From Cafeteria roenbergensis (lineage: Eukaryota; Sar; Bigyra; Bicosoecida; Cafeteriaceae): 64,000 nucleotides of DNA. The position numbers were made by a program, and so were the translations under genes. A model generated the notes under the pieces. It had not been told where the DNA came from. It did not search any database and saw only the letters and a program-made list of their open reading frames with translations. Shown piece after piece: positions 1-12,100 of this stretch (position 1 is its first letter; each line of letters opens with the position of its first letter). Where the stretch lies: contig VLTN01000015.1 in the NCBI GenBank assembly GCA_008330645.1, forward strand, positions 372,001 to 436,000, read 5' to 3'.

Positions 1-1
1 A

Positions 2-79
2 GCGGAGAGGCGGATGATGGCGGCCATGGAGGCCGAGGCGAGCGGCGAGAGCAAGGGTGCGTGCTGCGCCGTGATGTGA
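2..79 (+). CDS. C-terminal tail of a probably prenylated protein (partial)
   Basis: The window opens in a plus-strand reading frame that ends at the TGA at 77-79. The last residues read KGACCAVM, so the protein ends in a CAAX box (Cys-Ala-Val-Met) preceded by another cysteine. A Met at the last position usually directs farnesylation, and an adjacent Cys is often palmitoylated. This arrangement is seen in YKT6-type SNAREs and in some small GTPases. Only 25 residues are visible, all polar and Ala/Glu-rich, so the family cannot be fixed. An alternative reading is that these bases are 5' sequence of a minus-strand gene (an ATG lies at 27-25 reading off the left edge), so the call is tentative. 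Confidence 0.35.
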   Translation, partial: AERRMMAAMEAEASGESKGACCAVM

Positions 80-300
80 CAAGCCGGGTTGTGTGGCGGC
101 TGCGGAGCCAGCCGGGGGCCGGAAGGCCACAAAGTCTTGTTGCAATCCAGTGCACGGGCGCGGGCCCGGCGACGTCTCGTCCAGGCACCGCTGCACCGGC
201 CAACAACGAAATCAGTCTCACAGCTCCCGCGACACAAGCGATGCGGGGAATGGGGCTAGCCCGACGCCGCGGGAGGCCATCGCGCCACACGGCAGCCAGC

Positions 301-3300
301 TCACGCCACGTAGTGGAGCAGCCCGTGGTCGGCCTCGTCGCGCTCCATGTAGTCCTGCTCGATGAGGTGCTCGATCCGCTTCTTGGTGAGGCGGGGGTCG
401 GGCGCGAACATCCGGCGCGCCTGTGCCTCCGTCTCCAGCACGAGCGCCTGCAGCTTCATCGTCTTGCGCGTCTTCATGATACGCACGATAGCGGCGTCGA
501 GCACGTGCTTGCGGCCCACGTCGATGGCGGCCTTGTTCGCCGTCTCCTTGAGCTGCACCTCGGGAACCGTCACCAGCTTGCGCTTGGAGACGAACCTGCC
601 GTTGAACACGAGGGTGTGCTCCGGCTCAATGACCTTGCGGATCTTCTTGCCGGCCTTGTGGTCGTCGGCGAGGGTCTGGTCGATGATGACGCGGCAGCTG
701 CTGCTGAACACGTACGGCTTGATCAGCTGCGCGCAGTCTGCCGGCGACACGCCCACGGCACTGGCCAGGTCTGCGCACTTCCACGTCTCGCTGGCGTTGA
801 AGTGCAGCAGGTGCAGCCCCTGCAGCGTGTTGCAGCGGAAGTCGTACCAGGCGTCCTTGCCCCCCTTGGAGAAGAAGCCGCGCACCGTCATAGTGCCCTC
901 AGCCAGCGCGAAGTCGACCTTGCGCGAAGACTGCTTGCTCCGATAGAGCGCGACGAAGTCATCCGTGGCGGACCTCAACAGAGGAGGGAGCGTCACCGAC
1001 GTTGTTTGGAACGGCGGCGGCCAATGGCCGTGGCAGAGCGTCTTTACCTCCAAGTCGAAATCACTCTTGCCTCTTGCGGCGAACTCCCGCGACACGTCGT
1101 CCGGGGACGCCAGGTCGGTGAGCATGCCCTCGAACTTGTTCGTGTACGACGGACCGCGAGACTCCTTGAGCTTGCCGATGAACTCACGCTCGGACTCGTT
1201 TGAAAAGGACGACTCGCCGAGCAAGCGGCGCGCCAGCAGCGTGCGGTGGCTCTCCTGGAAGAGATCGCGGTCGTTGAGCAGGTTGAGCAGCTCGTTCACC
1301 TCGACGATGGCTGCGGAGATCGCCGTCTCCCCAATCTTGGTGTCCTTGCGCTTGCCGCGCATGATCATGTCCACAAAGGCTGCGATGAGCTCTCCGGTGG
1401 GATGCGCGTCCGATTCGCCGCGGGCGTTTGTGTTGATGATCACGTTGAGCGCGCCCTGCACCTCCTTGCGGAAAATCGGGTCAGACTCGCAGCACTCCGC
1501 GATGATGGTGTCGAACCGAGTCTGCAGTGCGATGATCTCCTCGACGAACTCGTGGTCCTCGGCTGCAAGGCAGGGGCGGCCAGAGAATGGGGCGGGGGGT
1601 GGGAGCGGGAGGGTCTCGTGTGGCAGGCGCTGCGGGTCGGGCAGGCGGGTGCCATGGCTGCTGCCGCACGGCTAGAGCGGTCGCGAGGAGGCGGGAGGGA
1701 TGCGCCCGCAAGGCGGGGTCGCCTCTGGCGCGCGCTTGCCTCACCTGCGTACTGCTTGCCGTCGGGTGCGCCGAGCTTGGTGGCGCGCTTCCTGACGATG
1801 GCCTCGCCCGCGGTGCGGACGAAGCGTGCGATGCCAGCTGCCACAGGCGCGCTGCCGCCCTCCCACAGCGAGAAGAGCCGGTACATGCGGCCGATGTCCT
1901 CCCTGCGGTCGGACTCGAGCATGTCGGCCAGGCCGGTTGGTGCTTCCCGGATGGCGACGGCGCGGTCCCGCAGCATCACCTCCACAAGCGCCGCGCGGAG
2001 CTTGGTCCAGGTGGAGGGGTTCAGGTACGCGTCCACGCGCGCCTTTTCGCGCGTCAGCGTGTCCTCCACCTTGACCAGGTAGGCCGGAATGGAGTCCGCG
2101 CTCAGCCAGTCCGTTGACATGGTGCGGTAGATTGCTTGGCTGTTGCTGATGAAGGGCGTCTCGAAATCGTTGATGTACGTCTCGTTAGTGCCGGTGGTGC
2201 GATCGCGCGCAGCCGCCTCGACGTCGAGCTTGTTCTTGAAGTCGACCTTTGTCGCAGCCACGCCCATCACCAGGAACAGCTCAACCACAGACTTGAGCAG
2301 AGACCTATCCACGGCCTCACCTGCGCAGGCAAGCTCGTGCGGAGGAAGCGCGCGTCGCCCACAAGTGGAGCAGGTCGCTCCCCTCCCTAACCCTGCTCCT
2401 CCTCGAGCGATCTCCTGCTGCGCGCAGCATGCCGCGGAGTCACTCACCGACACGGTCCTTGTTCACGAACTCCTGGATCGTGGATACGATGTCCCCCTTC
2501 TTCACGTCAAACACCGTCTCCTTGAAGTAGCGCAGCGCCACGGACGTCGTGGTCTCGCGCGACTCGGCGCCGCTGCAGTCGTCGGCGTGCTTGTCCAGGT
2601 AAAGGAACAGCTTGCGCATCCACTCGGAGTAGATCTTGTGGTCCTCCCAGCGGCGGCGGAACTCCTCGAGCAGGCCGTCGCCGTGCTTGGCATCGAGAGC
2701 CGGGACCACAGTCGTCCTGCGTCGCTCGCGAGCGCGTGACATCGACGGGGAGCTCTCGCAGACGCGCGCCCCGAGGCTGCCGAATGCGCTGGCGAGCCGG
2801 GATCAACTCTTCTCTCACCGCAAGTATTCCTGGATTTTGTCCTGGTGGTGCTGCGCCAGCTCGTCGCAGTAGTCGTCCTCGCGTGAACAACGGTGGCCGA
2901 ACGTGTACAGCGCTGAAAAGAGCGGCCGCGGCATGATGCTCGTCTTGGACGAGAAGCCTCCCTCCAGTGCATCTGCGGGCGGGGTTCAAAACCCGAAGCT
3001 CCGCGTGGGAAACAAGGAACGTGGCTGCGTGCGGGCGCTCCGGATCCGCTCCTTGCGCGGCCATCGCGTCATTGACTCGTCGCTGCGTGCCGCCCTGCAG
3101 ACTCACGGTTGAGAAGCGAAATGCCCCACTCATCAGTCATGCGAATGGTAACATCAACCTGCGCAAGCGGGGGAGTGGGCCGGTCGACTAGACAGTTTGG
3201 GCGAATTCCGTGAAGCGAGCGCCCAAAAAACCAAAATGGCTCTCGGCTTCCCCCCGCCACCCGAGGCTCGCAGCCGATCCACAGCCCCCATCCCGCAAAC

Positions 3301-3440
3301 GGAGACACGGTTCTCACCGGCGTGTCCAGATGGTTGGCCGCCGCATGGCGCACGAACGACACAAGCTCGTCGACTTTTGCGTCACGCTCCTCGGGAGTCA
3401 AGCTCTCTGCGCAACAGAGACGCCTCAGGAGCAGGGACAT
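301..3440 (-). CDS. Cullin, CUL1-type scaffold of a RING ubiquitin ligase
   Basis: Six exons join in frame into an 811-residue protein: 3440-3318, 3158-3107, 2972-2819, 2716-2448, 2320-1745 and 1562-301. All donors read GTGAG. The N-terminal cullin repeats include ALYTFGHRCSRED, VVPALDAKHGDGLLEEF and DRSLLKSVVELFLVMGV, which follow plant CUL1 closely. The C-terminal half holds the cullin homology domain that binds the RING protein. The last part has the neddylation motif IVRIMKTRKTM, whose first Lys is the expected NEDD8 acceptor, then the winged-helix end DYMERDEADHGLLHYVA. About 800 residues is the normal cullin length, so the gene looks whole. The protein would hold substrate receptors at its N terminus and an E2-charged RING at its C terminus, in nucleus and cytosol. 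The first exon and the start at 3440 are the weakest part; an acceptor-like site sits just after that ATG, so a further 5' exon is possible. Confidence 0.93.
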
Positions 3441-4386
3441 GCACCATGGTGTGGATGGGCATCGCACCTGAAGCTGGGGCGCTATGGTCTCGACGCTAGC
3501 GTGGCCCGTGCGGGCTCGATGCTTCGATCCAGCGGCCGGGTGCTGTCCCGATGACTGCCTCGGAAAGCAGGGTCACACGATGTGCCGAGCTGCTTCCCCG
3601 CCCTCCCGCGCACGCCAGACGCACCAATGTCGGAGACAGCGAACGTGGGCACGTCGCCCGCAGCCATCGCCACCGGTGGGGGGGGAAGGCCAGTCGGATG
3701 TGCGCCCCGCGGCCGCCCTCAGCTCTGTCACGTGGCGGCGGGCAACTGCACGAAATTTGTCGGAGGAGCTTGAGGCCTCGATGGGAAGGTTATGCTCTCA
3801 GAAACGCCAACCACCCGGCATAATCTCTTGGTGGGAGGCCGTGATTGAGCTGGCTTGGGCTTGCTCGCCCCGGGGAGGTGGATTCCGCGCAGCCCCTGCC
3901 CCGTCCAACAAAATCGCCAACCGCCACACCGCCCGCTCGGCTCCACCCTCGGCGCCTTCGAGGGCGCTGCCAGCTCGTTGAACCACGCGAGGCTCCACCC
4001 GTTTGGCGTGAGTGTGCCTGCTGTGGACCTCCCCCGTGGGTCCCCCACCCAGCGGGCATCACAATCGCGGCAGAGCGTGAGGAGGGTTGCTGCAGGGTCG
4101 AGGCGCCCTGTCGGCGGCCCCGCGCGCGCCGCGAGCACCCAGCCCGCCCCCGGCATCTGCCTGACCGCCAGCCCCGTCAATTGGTCCCGGCTCGGCATCG
4201 CCGCTACCTCTTGGCGCACGCGCGACATGGCACTGGCGACGGACGGCAGCGTCTCGTCGTGAGGCCGCAACGGCTGGGCTGTCATTGCTCGGCTGGACCG
4301 CTGGCGGGAAAGCCGCGCCCTACCCGCTCGCAGACCACCGCCCGCGCCCCTGCGTGTGGACGTCGTGTTCTTGTCCCCGCTCGCAG
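3441..4386. other. Spacer between cullin and the TPR gene
   Basis: About 950 bases lie between the 5' end of the cullin and the first supported exon of the TPR gene, which point away from each other. Several long open frames cross it, but none resembles a known family or ends at matching splice sites. It should contain the promoters of both genes and perhaps a missing 5' exon of the TPR gene. Confidence 0.4.
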
Positions 4387-5516
4387 ACTGGCCACGCTCG
4401 GGGTGACTGCCAAGGATGTGCCTGCGGTCCGGCGGAGAATCGCCGACCTCGAGTCCAAGCTGTCCGATGTCAGGCCCGCCGTGGGATCCGCGACCGACCG
4501 AGCGCGGCTGGCGAGGAAGCAAAAGCAGCTCAGGGCGGCCCTGGTTGAGCTTGCGGCCGCTGATGCCGCGCTGGCCCTGGTGAACGAGGACCACGCCCAA
4601 GCTGTGAGTTGCACCCTCCGGCGTCGGCCCCTTCCTGCCGCGTGCTGGTGCAGCGCTCGCTCGCGCAGGGCCCCCTGCTACGATGGCGGTGTGTGTGTCC
4701 CTGTTGCGGCCGCAGGTGGACAGCGCGCGCGTCTGCCTGAAGCACAGCGTGGAGCTCTACGGCGAGGGGGCTGTGCAGCTGGTGCCGGCCTACTCGCTCC
4801 TGGCTTCGGCCCACCTGGGCATCGGCAAGGCCCACGAGGCGGAAGAACTGCTTGCGACTGCCAACTGGGCCGTTGTTCGCGCGGGGGAGGACGCCCCGCC
4901 GGCGGAGCGCTCCAGAGTGGCTCGCGGCTTCGGCAGGCTCAACGCTGCCCGGGGCGACCTCGAGAGGGCGGCGCAGAGCTTTGCGGAAGCCGCGTACGAG
5001 GTTGCTCTGGCCACTGGTCCGGAGAGCGTGGACGCCGCCCACATCTACTTCGAGCTCGGAGTTGTGTTCGACCGGATGGCTGGCGACGGCGACGCTGACG
5101 GGCCGGCCGCCTCGCCCGGGGCCAGCGCCAGTCCCGCGACCGCCAAGGCGCTTGCGTGCTTCGACAAGGCGGTGTCGTGCTGGTACAGGGCCTTGCAACA
5201 CGCGCGGGGGGACGCCGCCGGAAGGCCCAATTCGCAGATCGCGCCGTGGGCGGTCATGGCGGAGGGGTCGGCCGTGGTCAGTTCGGTTGCGCAAGCGTGC
5301 GCCGCGAGGCTGGGGCCGCGCCACACCGCCGTCCACGAAGCGCACTTCACGCTGGGACTTCTGGAGTGGGCAAGGGGCAATCTGGCCCAGGCTGCAGAGC
5401 TGTGCGCGGCGGCAGCGGAGGGCTTTCGGGAGGCGTCTGGCGAGGACTGCGACGCGGCTTTGGATGCGGCGGCGGCGCTTGCGGCTGTGCAAGAGGAAGC
5501 GAGGATGCAGGCGTAG
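4387..5516 (+). CDS. ZMYND12-like tetratricopeptide protein, 5' end uncertain
   Basis: Exon 1 ends at 4603 and exon 2 runs 4716-5516, joined in frame across a GTGAGT...GCAG intron. The segments VQLVPAYSLLASAHLGIG, AEELLATANWAVV and GPESVDAAHIYFELGVVF follow vertebrate ZMYND12, a ciliary TPR protein linked to axonemal dyneins. The visible protein is a chain of paired helices with Ala/Leu TPR spacing. A helical stretch rich in Arg, Ala and Leu precedes it. The N-terminal MYND zinc finger of animal ZMYND12 is not seen here or upstream; it may sit in an unrecognised exon or be absent. An acceptor-like CAG at 4384-4386 was taken as the first boundary, so the real start codon is unknown. If the assignment holds, the organism builds motile cilia. 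Confidence 0.72.
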
Positions 5517-5820
5517 CGTAGCAGGAACGCCGCGGGTGTGCCAGCGCGGGCCGCCGCCAGGCGTGCAATGAGCGCTTCGTAGCAGTGTTGAGAGACCAAA
5601 CGCGGTTTGCCAACACACCTGGCCACGCGGCAACAACGCTACCGCTGGGGCCAGGGCCGCCACCAACCACACAAGCGTGCACCCTCATGCCAGGGTCAGT
5701 GACGGCCGCGCCACGACCCGCCCGCGGCCGCGCGCGACCCGCGCCCCGGACAGCGCGCCCAACAGCCCACCCAGGGCCCCAGTCACACATGATACTTCCG
5801 CCGCACAGCCCCCGACCACC
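5517..5820. other. Convergent 3' spacer
   Basis: These 304 bases separate the ends of two converging genes. I see no gene, only sequence expected to hold two 3' UTRs. Confidence 0.4.
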
Positions 5821-6306
5821 TCAAAGCTCCTCGCGCGCCCCAGCGGACGCCTCGGCAGCGGCGGCATCGATCGGCCCGCAGGCATGCGGGGGCTTGCGGA
5901 AGCACGACCGCCGGCGAGGGTCCATCACCTTGAAGTGAGAGAAGTGGAACCGGATCTTTGTGTCCGGGTACTCCTCGACGGCGCAGGCAAAGGCTGCCGA
6001 CTCGTCTGGGCCGGCCTCGAGGAACTCCCTCATCCACGGCGCGGTCTGCTTTGTTCCGCGGAACTCGCCAACGACCGTCCCCACTGGGCTCAGCTGAACC
6101 CACCCAAACCCAGAAAGCTCGTCGGCGTAGTCTCGAACTTGCAAAGCCCACGCGTCCCGATCAAACGCACCGCGGCACTCAAACCTGAACCCCCCGAACC
6201 GGTCGCGCATCCGCCAGCCTGCAGGCACGTCGGACGCGTGGGAAACAAGCGCCAAGCACAGCAACAGCACGGTGGCACCAGCCAGGCGCGCACCTGCCAC
6301 CGCCAT
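5821..6306 (-). CDS. Secreted acylphosphatase-fold protein, catalytic residues changed
   Basis: A single exon of 161 codons starts at the ATG at 6306, chosen because it opens directly onto a signal peptide (MAVAGARLAGATVLLLCLAL, then cleavage near SHASD). The mature part follows the acylphosphatase pattern: a beta strand, a helix with DYADELSG, then FGWVQLSPVGTVVGEFRG, a helix with WMREFLEAGPDES, and a last strand around RFHFSHFKVM. In true acylphosphatases the first loop ends in Arg and the GWV strand is followed by a catalytic Asn. Here the loop reads DAWALQV and the strand GWVQLS, so both residues appear missing. It is therefore probably a binding or structural version of the fold rather than an acyl phosphate hydrolase. 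Distant similarity; the fold call needs a profile search. Confidence 0.55.
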   Translation of the reverse strand: MAVAGARLAGATVLLLCLALVSHASDVPAGWRMRDRFGGFRFECRGAFDRDAWALQVRDYADELSGFGWVQLSPVGTVVGEFRGTKQTAPWMREFLEAGPDESAAFACAVEEYPDTKIRFHFSHFKVMDPRRRSCFRKPPHACGPIDAAAAEASAGAREEL

Positions 6307-9182
6307 GCCTCGAGAGCGCGGCAGCCAGCGGTGTGCTGGGCAAGGCGGCCTCTGGCTCTGCCGGCCTGCGACCAGCGACGAGCGACAGCTGGCGTCAGGC
6401 GCGATGCCGTTGAGGCCGCAGCACCAAGGCAAGTGGCTCGGGAACCCCGCCCCCTCTGTCCCCAAACCTTGGCAAGGCGCGGGAGAAGGGGCTTGCGGGA
6501 GCGCCACGCTTCAGCAGCCCCCCAGGCACCAGCCAACACGAGCCACGAGGCACTGCATGTCTGGAAACGTTTCGCCGCTCGTCTCGACGTTGGGAAACAC
6601 TCTTGGCTGGACAAGCGCACACAGTGTCATCTCCGGTGCCGCATCGGGCTCCGTGAAGGAGCAACCCGAAGTAGACTCAAAGCGTGCCGAGGCGCCGTCG
6701 TGGACCTGATGCGTGGCCAAGTGAAGGGAGAGCAATAACCATTCGATTCTTGGCTTGGCGATTGGCGGCCAAGCAACAAGCGGTGCTCACCGCGCTCCTT
6801 GACCTGAGACTGCAAGGTCCCATCCGCGCTCCGCGCCCCCTCGCACTTTGACGACGCCCTCAGACGAGCACATTTCGCCACGAAGTAATGCAACAGGGCG
6901 CCGCGCCACGCCGCTTTAATCGAAGGGCATAGGCTGTCGCATGATAGCACTCGTCCCCTCTCTCGACGGTAGCCAATCGAGTTCCCAAGCCTCCAGGCAG
7001 CAATGGCAGCCACGCCGCGAGCGCCCATGCCGAGCGAGTGTCGCAGCGAGCCACAGAACTTGCCGCTGCGCGCGCGGGTGTACTGTCTGGGCAGCACCCG
7101 AGAGCAAGTGGACTTCCGCGGGACCATCTGAACTGACTGATGGCCCGGGGCTGCAAGAGCAGTTGTGACTCGGTCGCATCGACCAGCTCGTCGTCAATTC
7201 GCGGACTAGCAGTCAGGCTGCTCCGAGAGAGGCAAACGAAAAGCACACGGGTGTGAGAGCTAATGCGGAGCTCATCGGCCTCCGGAACCGATCCATGGAC
7301 CAACAGCGCCGTCACGCAAGCTCGAGTCGTTGGGCGCAAGCGTGAAACTCCCTTGGTGCGGCAACGAGGGCCCGATAGGCGGTCGCAAAGGCAAATCACC
7401 ACACAGGGCATGCACGGAGTCGCCTCCATTCACTGCTCGTGAGCCTACCAGCGGCCGAGCGAGCATGTTGGACCTCGACCAGAAGAAGCGAGCTGAGTGA
7501 CTGGTGTCTCATGGCACCCGGAGTGCATGTTGCCAGCCAAAGTGATGCGCCGCAACATCTGCCAAGCCTGCTCGGCAGGCTGCTCAGGCCATGCAAGGAG
7601 CCAACAACGCAGAAGGCAAACTGCAAGAACTGCGCATATGCATGCGAAGTCACTTGTGGCATGTCCGAGCCAGACCCTCCGGAATCGGAGGCATTGGGGA
7701 TTGCGGCGAGCCAGTGAACGTTGCCGACTCGGCTTCGCCGATTTTCTGGCGCTGCAGAGTCCGAAGCAACCTGTTCGGTTGCCTCAATGGCCTTGCACCT
7801 GCGCCAAGCAACAGGCCACACGACAATTTGCTTTCCGGCATGATAATGACGAAAGGATATCTGCTGCTCCGGGGCGAGGCCCGAAGAAACAAAGCGGTGA
7901 ACTCGCCTGCCTGCTGCTAGCACATTCTGCATCCATTGTGTGTATGGGTGACTTGTGCCAGCTGGATGAAAACCCTCTTGCCTGAGTGGGCTGGACAGCA
8001 CAGTGTCGCATTGTCAGTTCTGGATTCGGCAAGAGTTGTCACACGATTGTAAACCGCCAAAAACAGCGGGGGCAAGCGGCCAAACCTTCTCTGCTGTGCG
8101 AACCAACAAACAATCGTCTGCAGAACAGAGATGGTGTTTGCCAAATAAAGCAGGCACGATCGTGAGGGCCGCCATCTCCACACCTCAGCTCTGGGATTGA
8201 GGCTTCGGACCCCGACAGCATTCTTGGGCCCACCTTTTGCACGTTTCACATCGCCGCCCAGTTCTTTGTCCGCAAGCACTCCTGTCAAAGAGGTCGTGTC
8301 AGCGTCGGGCGATGCCTGGCAGTGGTGTTGGCGGCTGCCTTGTCCGAAGACTGTTCAATGTGCGACAATGCGAAGCGACCATCCAGCGCGTTGCTTACCG
8401 TGTGCATCGGCTCGTTCACTGGTGCGCGCGGATGCTTTGTTGCGTTTGTGCGCCTGCACTCAAATGTGGCAGATAGTCAGGCTGCTGGCTGGCAGCATGA
8501 ATGGCAAACGAATCTGCACGACTTCCGATGTCAGTCATTTCGCGCTTTTGGACCCCCGATGGGTGTCCGCGCAATTCCAATCGTTTTGCAGGGGAGGGGT
8601 TCTAATAGGCATGCTGCCAGCCTTCAGTGAATCTCTCTCGCGCATCCGCAGCATCATCCCCACCTCGAGGCAAGAGAGCCGTACTTCTCGTTTCTGCTTC
8701 TGCGAGAAAATGGCCCTTGAGCCTGTTTGCTTTGTGAGGCTCCGCGAGCTGCACACGTGAATTAGCCTGATACCGGTTTGCAAGGCGACTGGTCCAATGT
8801 CCTTTGTGAGCAAGGTGCATCCGCAACGACAGTGTTTGCCAGCACCCGTCCGCTTGAGAGCCCTCTAGCTGTCTGCAAGGGTCTGCCTTGTTCTCCAGTA
8901 TCGGCAACGGGTAGATCCCGGGCCTTCGTTCTCTTGTCCGGATCTTTTCCTTGCTTGTTTCAGTGCTTCCTAGTTCTTTCATGTGCTTGTCTTCAGTGTG
9001 GCAATGCAGCCTGAATGGCTCGGGCCAATGTGGCTGGTGACCTTCACGGCTGCCCCAAGGCAACTGCGCCAACCTTGGCTGGCAGCGTGGCAGCTGCCCG
9101 GCTGTGATTGTTCCTGTTGCAGCATTGTCCTTTGTACCCGCGGAACGGCTTCAGCATCTGGTTGCTCGACAATTCAGCCAAG
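6307..9182. other. Long lower-GC spacer without recognisable gene
   Basis: About 2.9 kb separates two minus-strand genes. From about 6740 to 9180 the base composition is visibly less GC-rich than the coding regions. The open frames here are short, overlap on both strands, and show no family motif, signal peptide or matched splice sites. No tRNA, rRNA or clear terminal repeat was found. It may hold a non-coding transcript, decayed mobile DNA, or just regulatory and 5' leader sequence. Confidence 0.4.
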
Positions 9183-12100
9183 TCACTCATCCGACCCCGT
9201 GACCATGTCCAGATTTTCAAGCACTTTGGCGAAAGTCCGAACTTCGTCGAACCCTTCGCTCTTGATCTTGGCCTTGACCCCTTCCTCGGTCACCCCGCCA
9301 CGAAACAGCATCACAAACTTCCGAAGGTCAGCCTCTCCGGGGATTGAGTGTTCAGGCTTGTTGCTGACGGCCTTGGCTGCCTCTGCGGCCGCTCGCTCAG
9401 CCGCTTCCCGCTGCTCTTGGGCTCGTCGAGCCTTCTCCGCTTCGCGCTCTCTCTGCTGTTGCGGAGTAAAGATCTGGAAAGCGATTTCGGCTCGCGTGCC
9501 CCCGTGTGTCGCTGCTGCGGGCTTTCCGCCATCGCCGGCATGATCCTGCAAGGTTTCGACGGCGCGGCCGTCTTTGACCACCACCGTGCTTCCGGAGCGC
9601 AGGCGCCAGGGGTCCGATGCGATGCAGGCATCGTCAGCCGGCTGGCGCCGCCCGTAAAGCACCGGTCGATCAGCCAAGGCGTCCGCCCCGGCTTGAGCAC
9701 CGGCGGCCTCGGCAGACGCACCGGCCCGCAGCTTGAATGCTTCCAGATTCGCGATGGCCGCCTTGTCTCTCAGCATGAAGGCGCTGACCTTGGACATGAC
9801 GACTGCGACAGGAGGCACTCCCAACTTGGCCGCGGCCAGAGCCCTGAGTTGCTCGGTCGTCGTGCTGGCCCGGACCGCGATTTCCGGTCCGGCCGGATCG
9901 AGGACCGCCTCCTGCGGGTGCCACACCCGCAAGTTGATGAGCAGGTCTCCTTCCTCAAGAGCCTCCCCGTGGTCTAGCGTCTGCACCACGACCTCTCGGC
10001 CGTCAACGATTCGGGACGAGAGCGCAGCGGCCAGCGTTCGGCAGTCCAGGAGAGCCCCCGCGAGGCTACGGCCCGTGCGCTCGCGCAGTCGCATCCGGGT
10101 TGGGTCGATTGGAACTGCAGCGGAGCTCAGCCGGGCCGCGATCAGCTCCTTGAGCTGAGGGACGGGAGTTTCGCGGTCGGCGGTCACAAAGCCGAGCTCG
10201 GTGAACCTGGAAGCCTCACTGCCGGCCCCCGATGCTGCGCTTGGCGGCCCGCTGGGCCTCGCGCCGGGGCCTGCAGGCGGGCGGCCGGGCCTCGCACCGG
10301 GGCCTGCAGGCGGGCGGCCGGGCCTCGCGCCGGGGCCTGCAGGCGGGCGGCCGGGCCTCGCACCGGGGCCTGCAGGCGGGCGGCCGGGCCTCGCAACCGG
10401 TGCTTTTGCAGTCAGCTCGGGGGCTTTGGCTGCGCCGGCTTCGCGAGGACTCCCCTCGTCGGCTGAGCGGAACACCACAACCTTGAGCGTGAATTCGGCG
10501 GGGGTAAGGGGCCTCCCCCGCTCCAGGCGGACCTTGCCTCCGCCCAGCAGGCCGTGGAATGCCAGCGGCTTCGTGGCGTCCTTCATCTCGAAGCCCCCCG
10601 GCCGCATCACCCTCACCGTGCCCGGGGTGGCGCGCGTGGCCCCCTCCACAGCTCTCCGCAGCTCCCCCAGGGTCTGCCGCTGGTCCACCTGGACAGAGCA
10701 CGCCGTCGCATCCAGCTCCTCGCCATGCAAGTCCGCCTCGCTCACGCCAGGGCAGTCTGCTGCGACACCCCGCGCCTCAAGCTCTGTCAGCGGCCGCAGC
10801 GGCTCAAAACTGATCGTGACCTCGTTGGCGATGCTCTCCAGCAATCGCACCACGGGCGAGGGCCCCTCCGTGGTGGGGTCCACAAACACGCTGTCCCCCG
10901 GCTGCAGCTTGAGCGACAGCCTGAGCGAGACGTCCTCCTCTCCGGAGTCGCTCGCAAGCACCTCGGCCTTGTCTCCGCGCATGCGCACCAGGCGGCAGGC
11001 CCCGTGCAGCCCCGTGGCTGCCTCTGCGGCTCGCCGCAGGGCCGCAAGCGAATCGCTCGGCACGGTCAGCTGGACAGCTGGGGCAAACCGCTCGCCCTCG
11101 CCGTCGCTCTCAAACTGGAGGAGCATGACTTGCAGCGCCTCGGCCGACCAGGCAGCCCACTCAGTGTCGGTGCTGGCCCGCACCTCCAGCGCCAGCGGCC
11201 GGTGCGACTGCGGCGGGTCTGGCTGCGCCGAGAGCGGCTCGCTGGCAGCGCCGCCCAGTGGCGCCTCCATCACGCCACGCAGGGCGTCGAAGCGCCGAAG
11301 GCGGCAGAGCTGCAGGCACTCCTCGCGGGAGCTGAAGCGAAACGGCTCTGCGCGCTGGGACGCAGGCGGGCGCGTGGCCGGCGGGCCAGTCTCTCGAGTC
11401 GCGCCCGGCGGCGAGACTCCGGCGTCCGGTGCGAGCGAAGGGTCGATGAGGCCGAGTGCAGCAGCCGCCAGCACGGTGGCGTCCTCGGCCGTGACGCTGC
11501 TGTGGAACGCAATCGGGGCGGAGCGGCGCTTTGCGGAGGTTTCGCCGGCGGTCGGCGCCCTTGCTGCAAGCGCCTCGGCTGCAGAGACTGTCTTTTCGGA
11601 CGTTGGCAAATATACGCTGGTGCGCACAATTTCGCGCTCCCAAAGCCACTCCTTGCGCAGCGCTCGGAACTCGTCGTTGTCCGCCTCTACCTCCGCCTGC
11701 AGCGAGGCAGGGACGCAGGTGTCCGCCACCGGCGGGGGCGGCCGCGCCGCGGACCGCCGCCGGTAGACCAGCATGTACGCGTGGCGGGTAGCAGCGGGTA
11801 CGGCCTGGCTGGCGGCGTCGCCTCCACTGGCTGCTGCCCCGGCGCTGGCGGAGCTGGCGCAAGCTACTGCTGCACCAGCTGCGCCTTGGCTGGAGCCCGC
11901 CTTCGCCCCGGACTCCGCCCCCGCCGGGGCACTGCCGGCGTCAGGCGCCGCGGCCTCGTCCTCCTGCTGCTCCCTCGCAAGCGCCGCGGTCGCCGCCGGG
12001 TCCCATGGCGCCTCACGGGTGCCGCCGAAGGCGCGTCGGATGTCCGACGCGCTCATTTCGCTGACCGAGCTGTCGTTGAACTTCAGCCACCGGGCCCCGC

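Noticed and set aside
3845-4386. Upstream extension of the ZMYND12-like frame to 3845
   Set aside because: The added residues are Arg/Pro-rich with no TPR or MYND character, and an acceptor site lies at the point where similarity begins.
6860-8288. Frames of 120-200 codons on both strands in the low-GC spacer
   Set aside because: None has a family motif, signal peptide or consistent splice sites, and they overlap each other in most frames.
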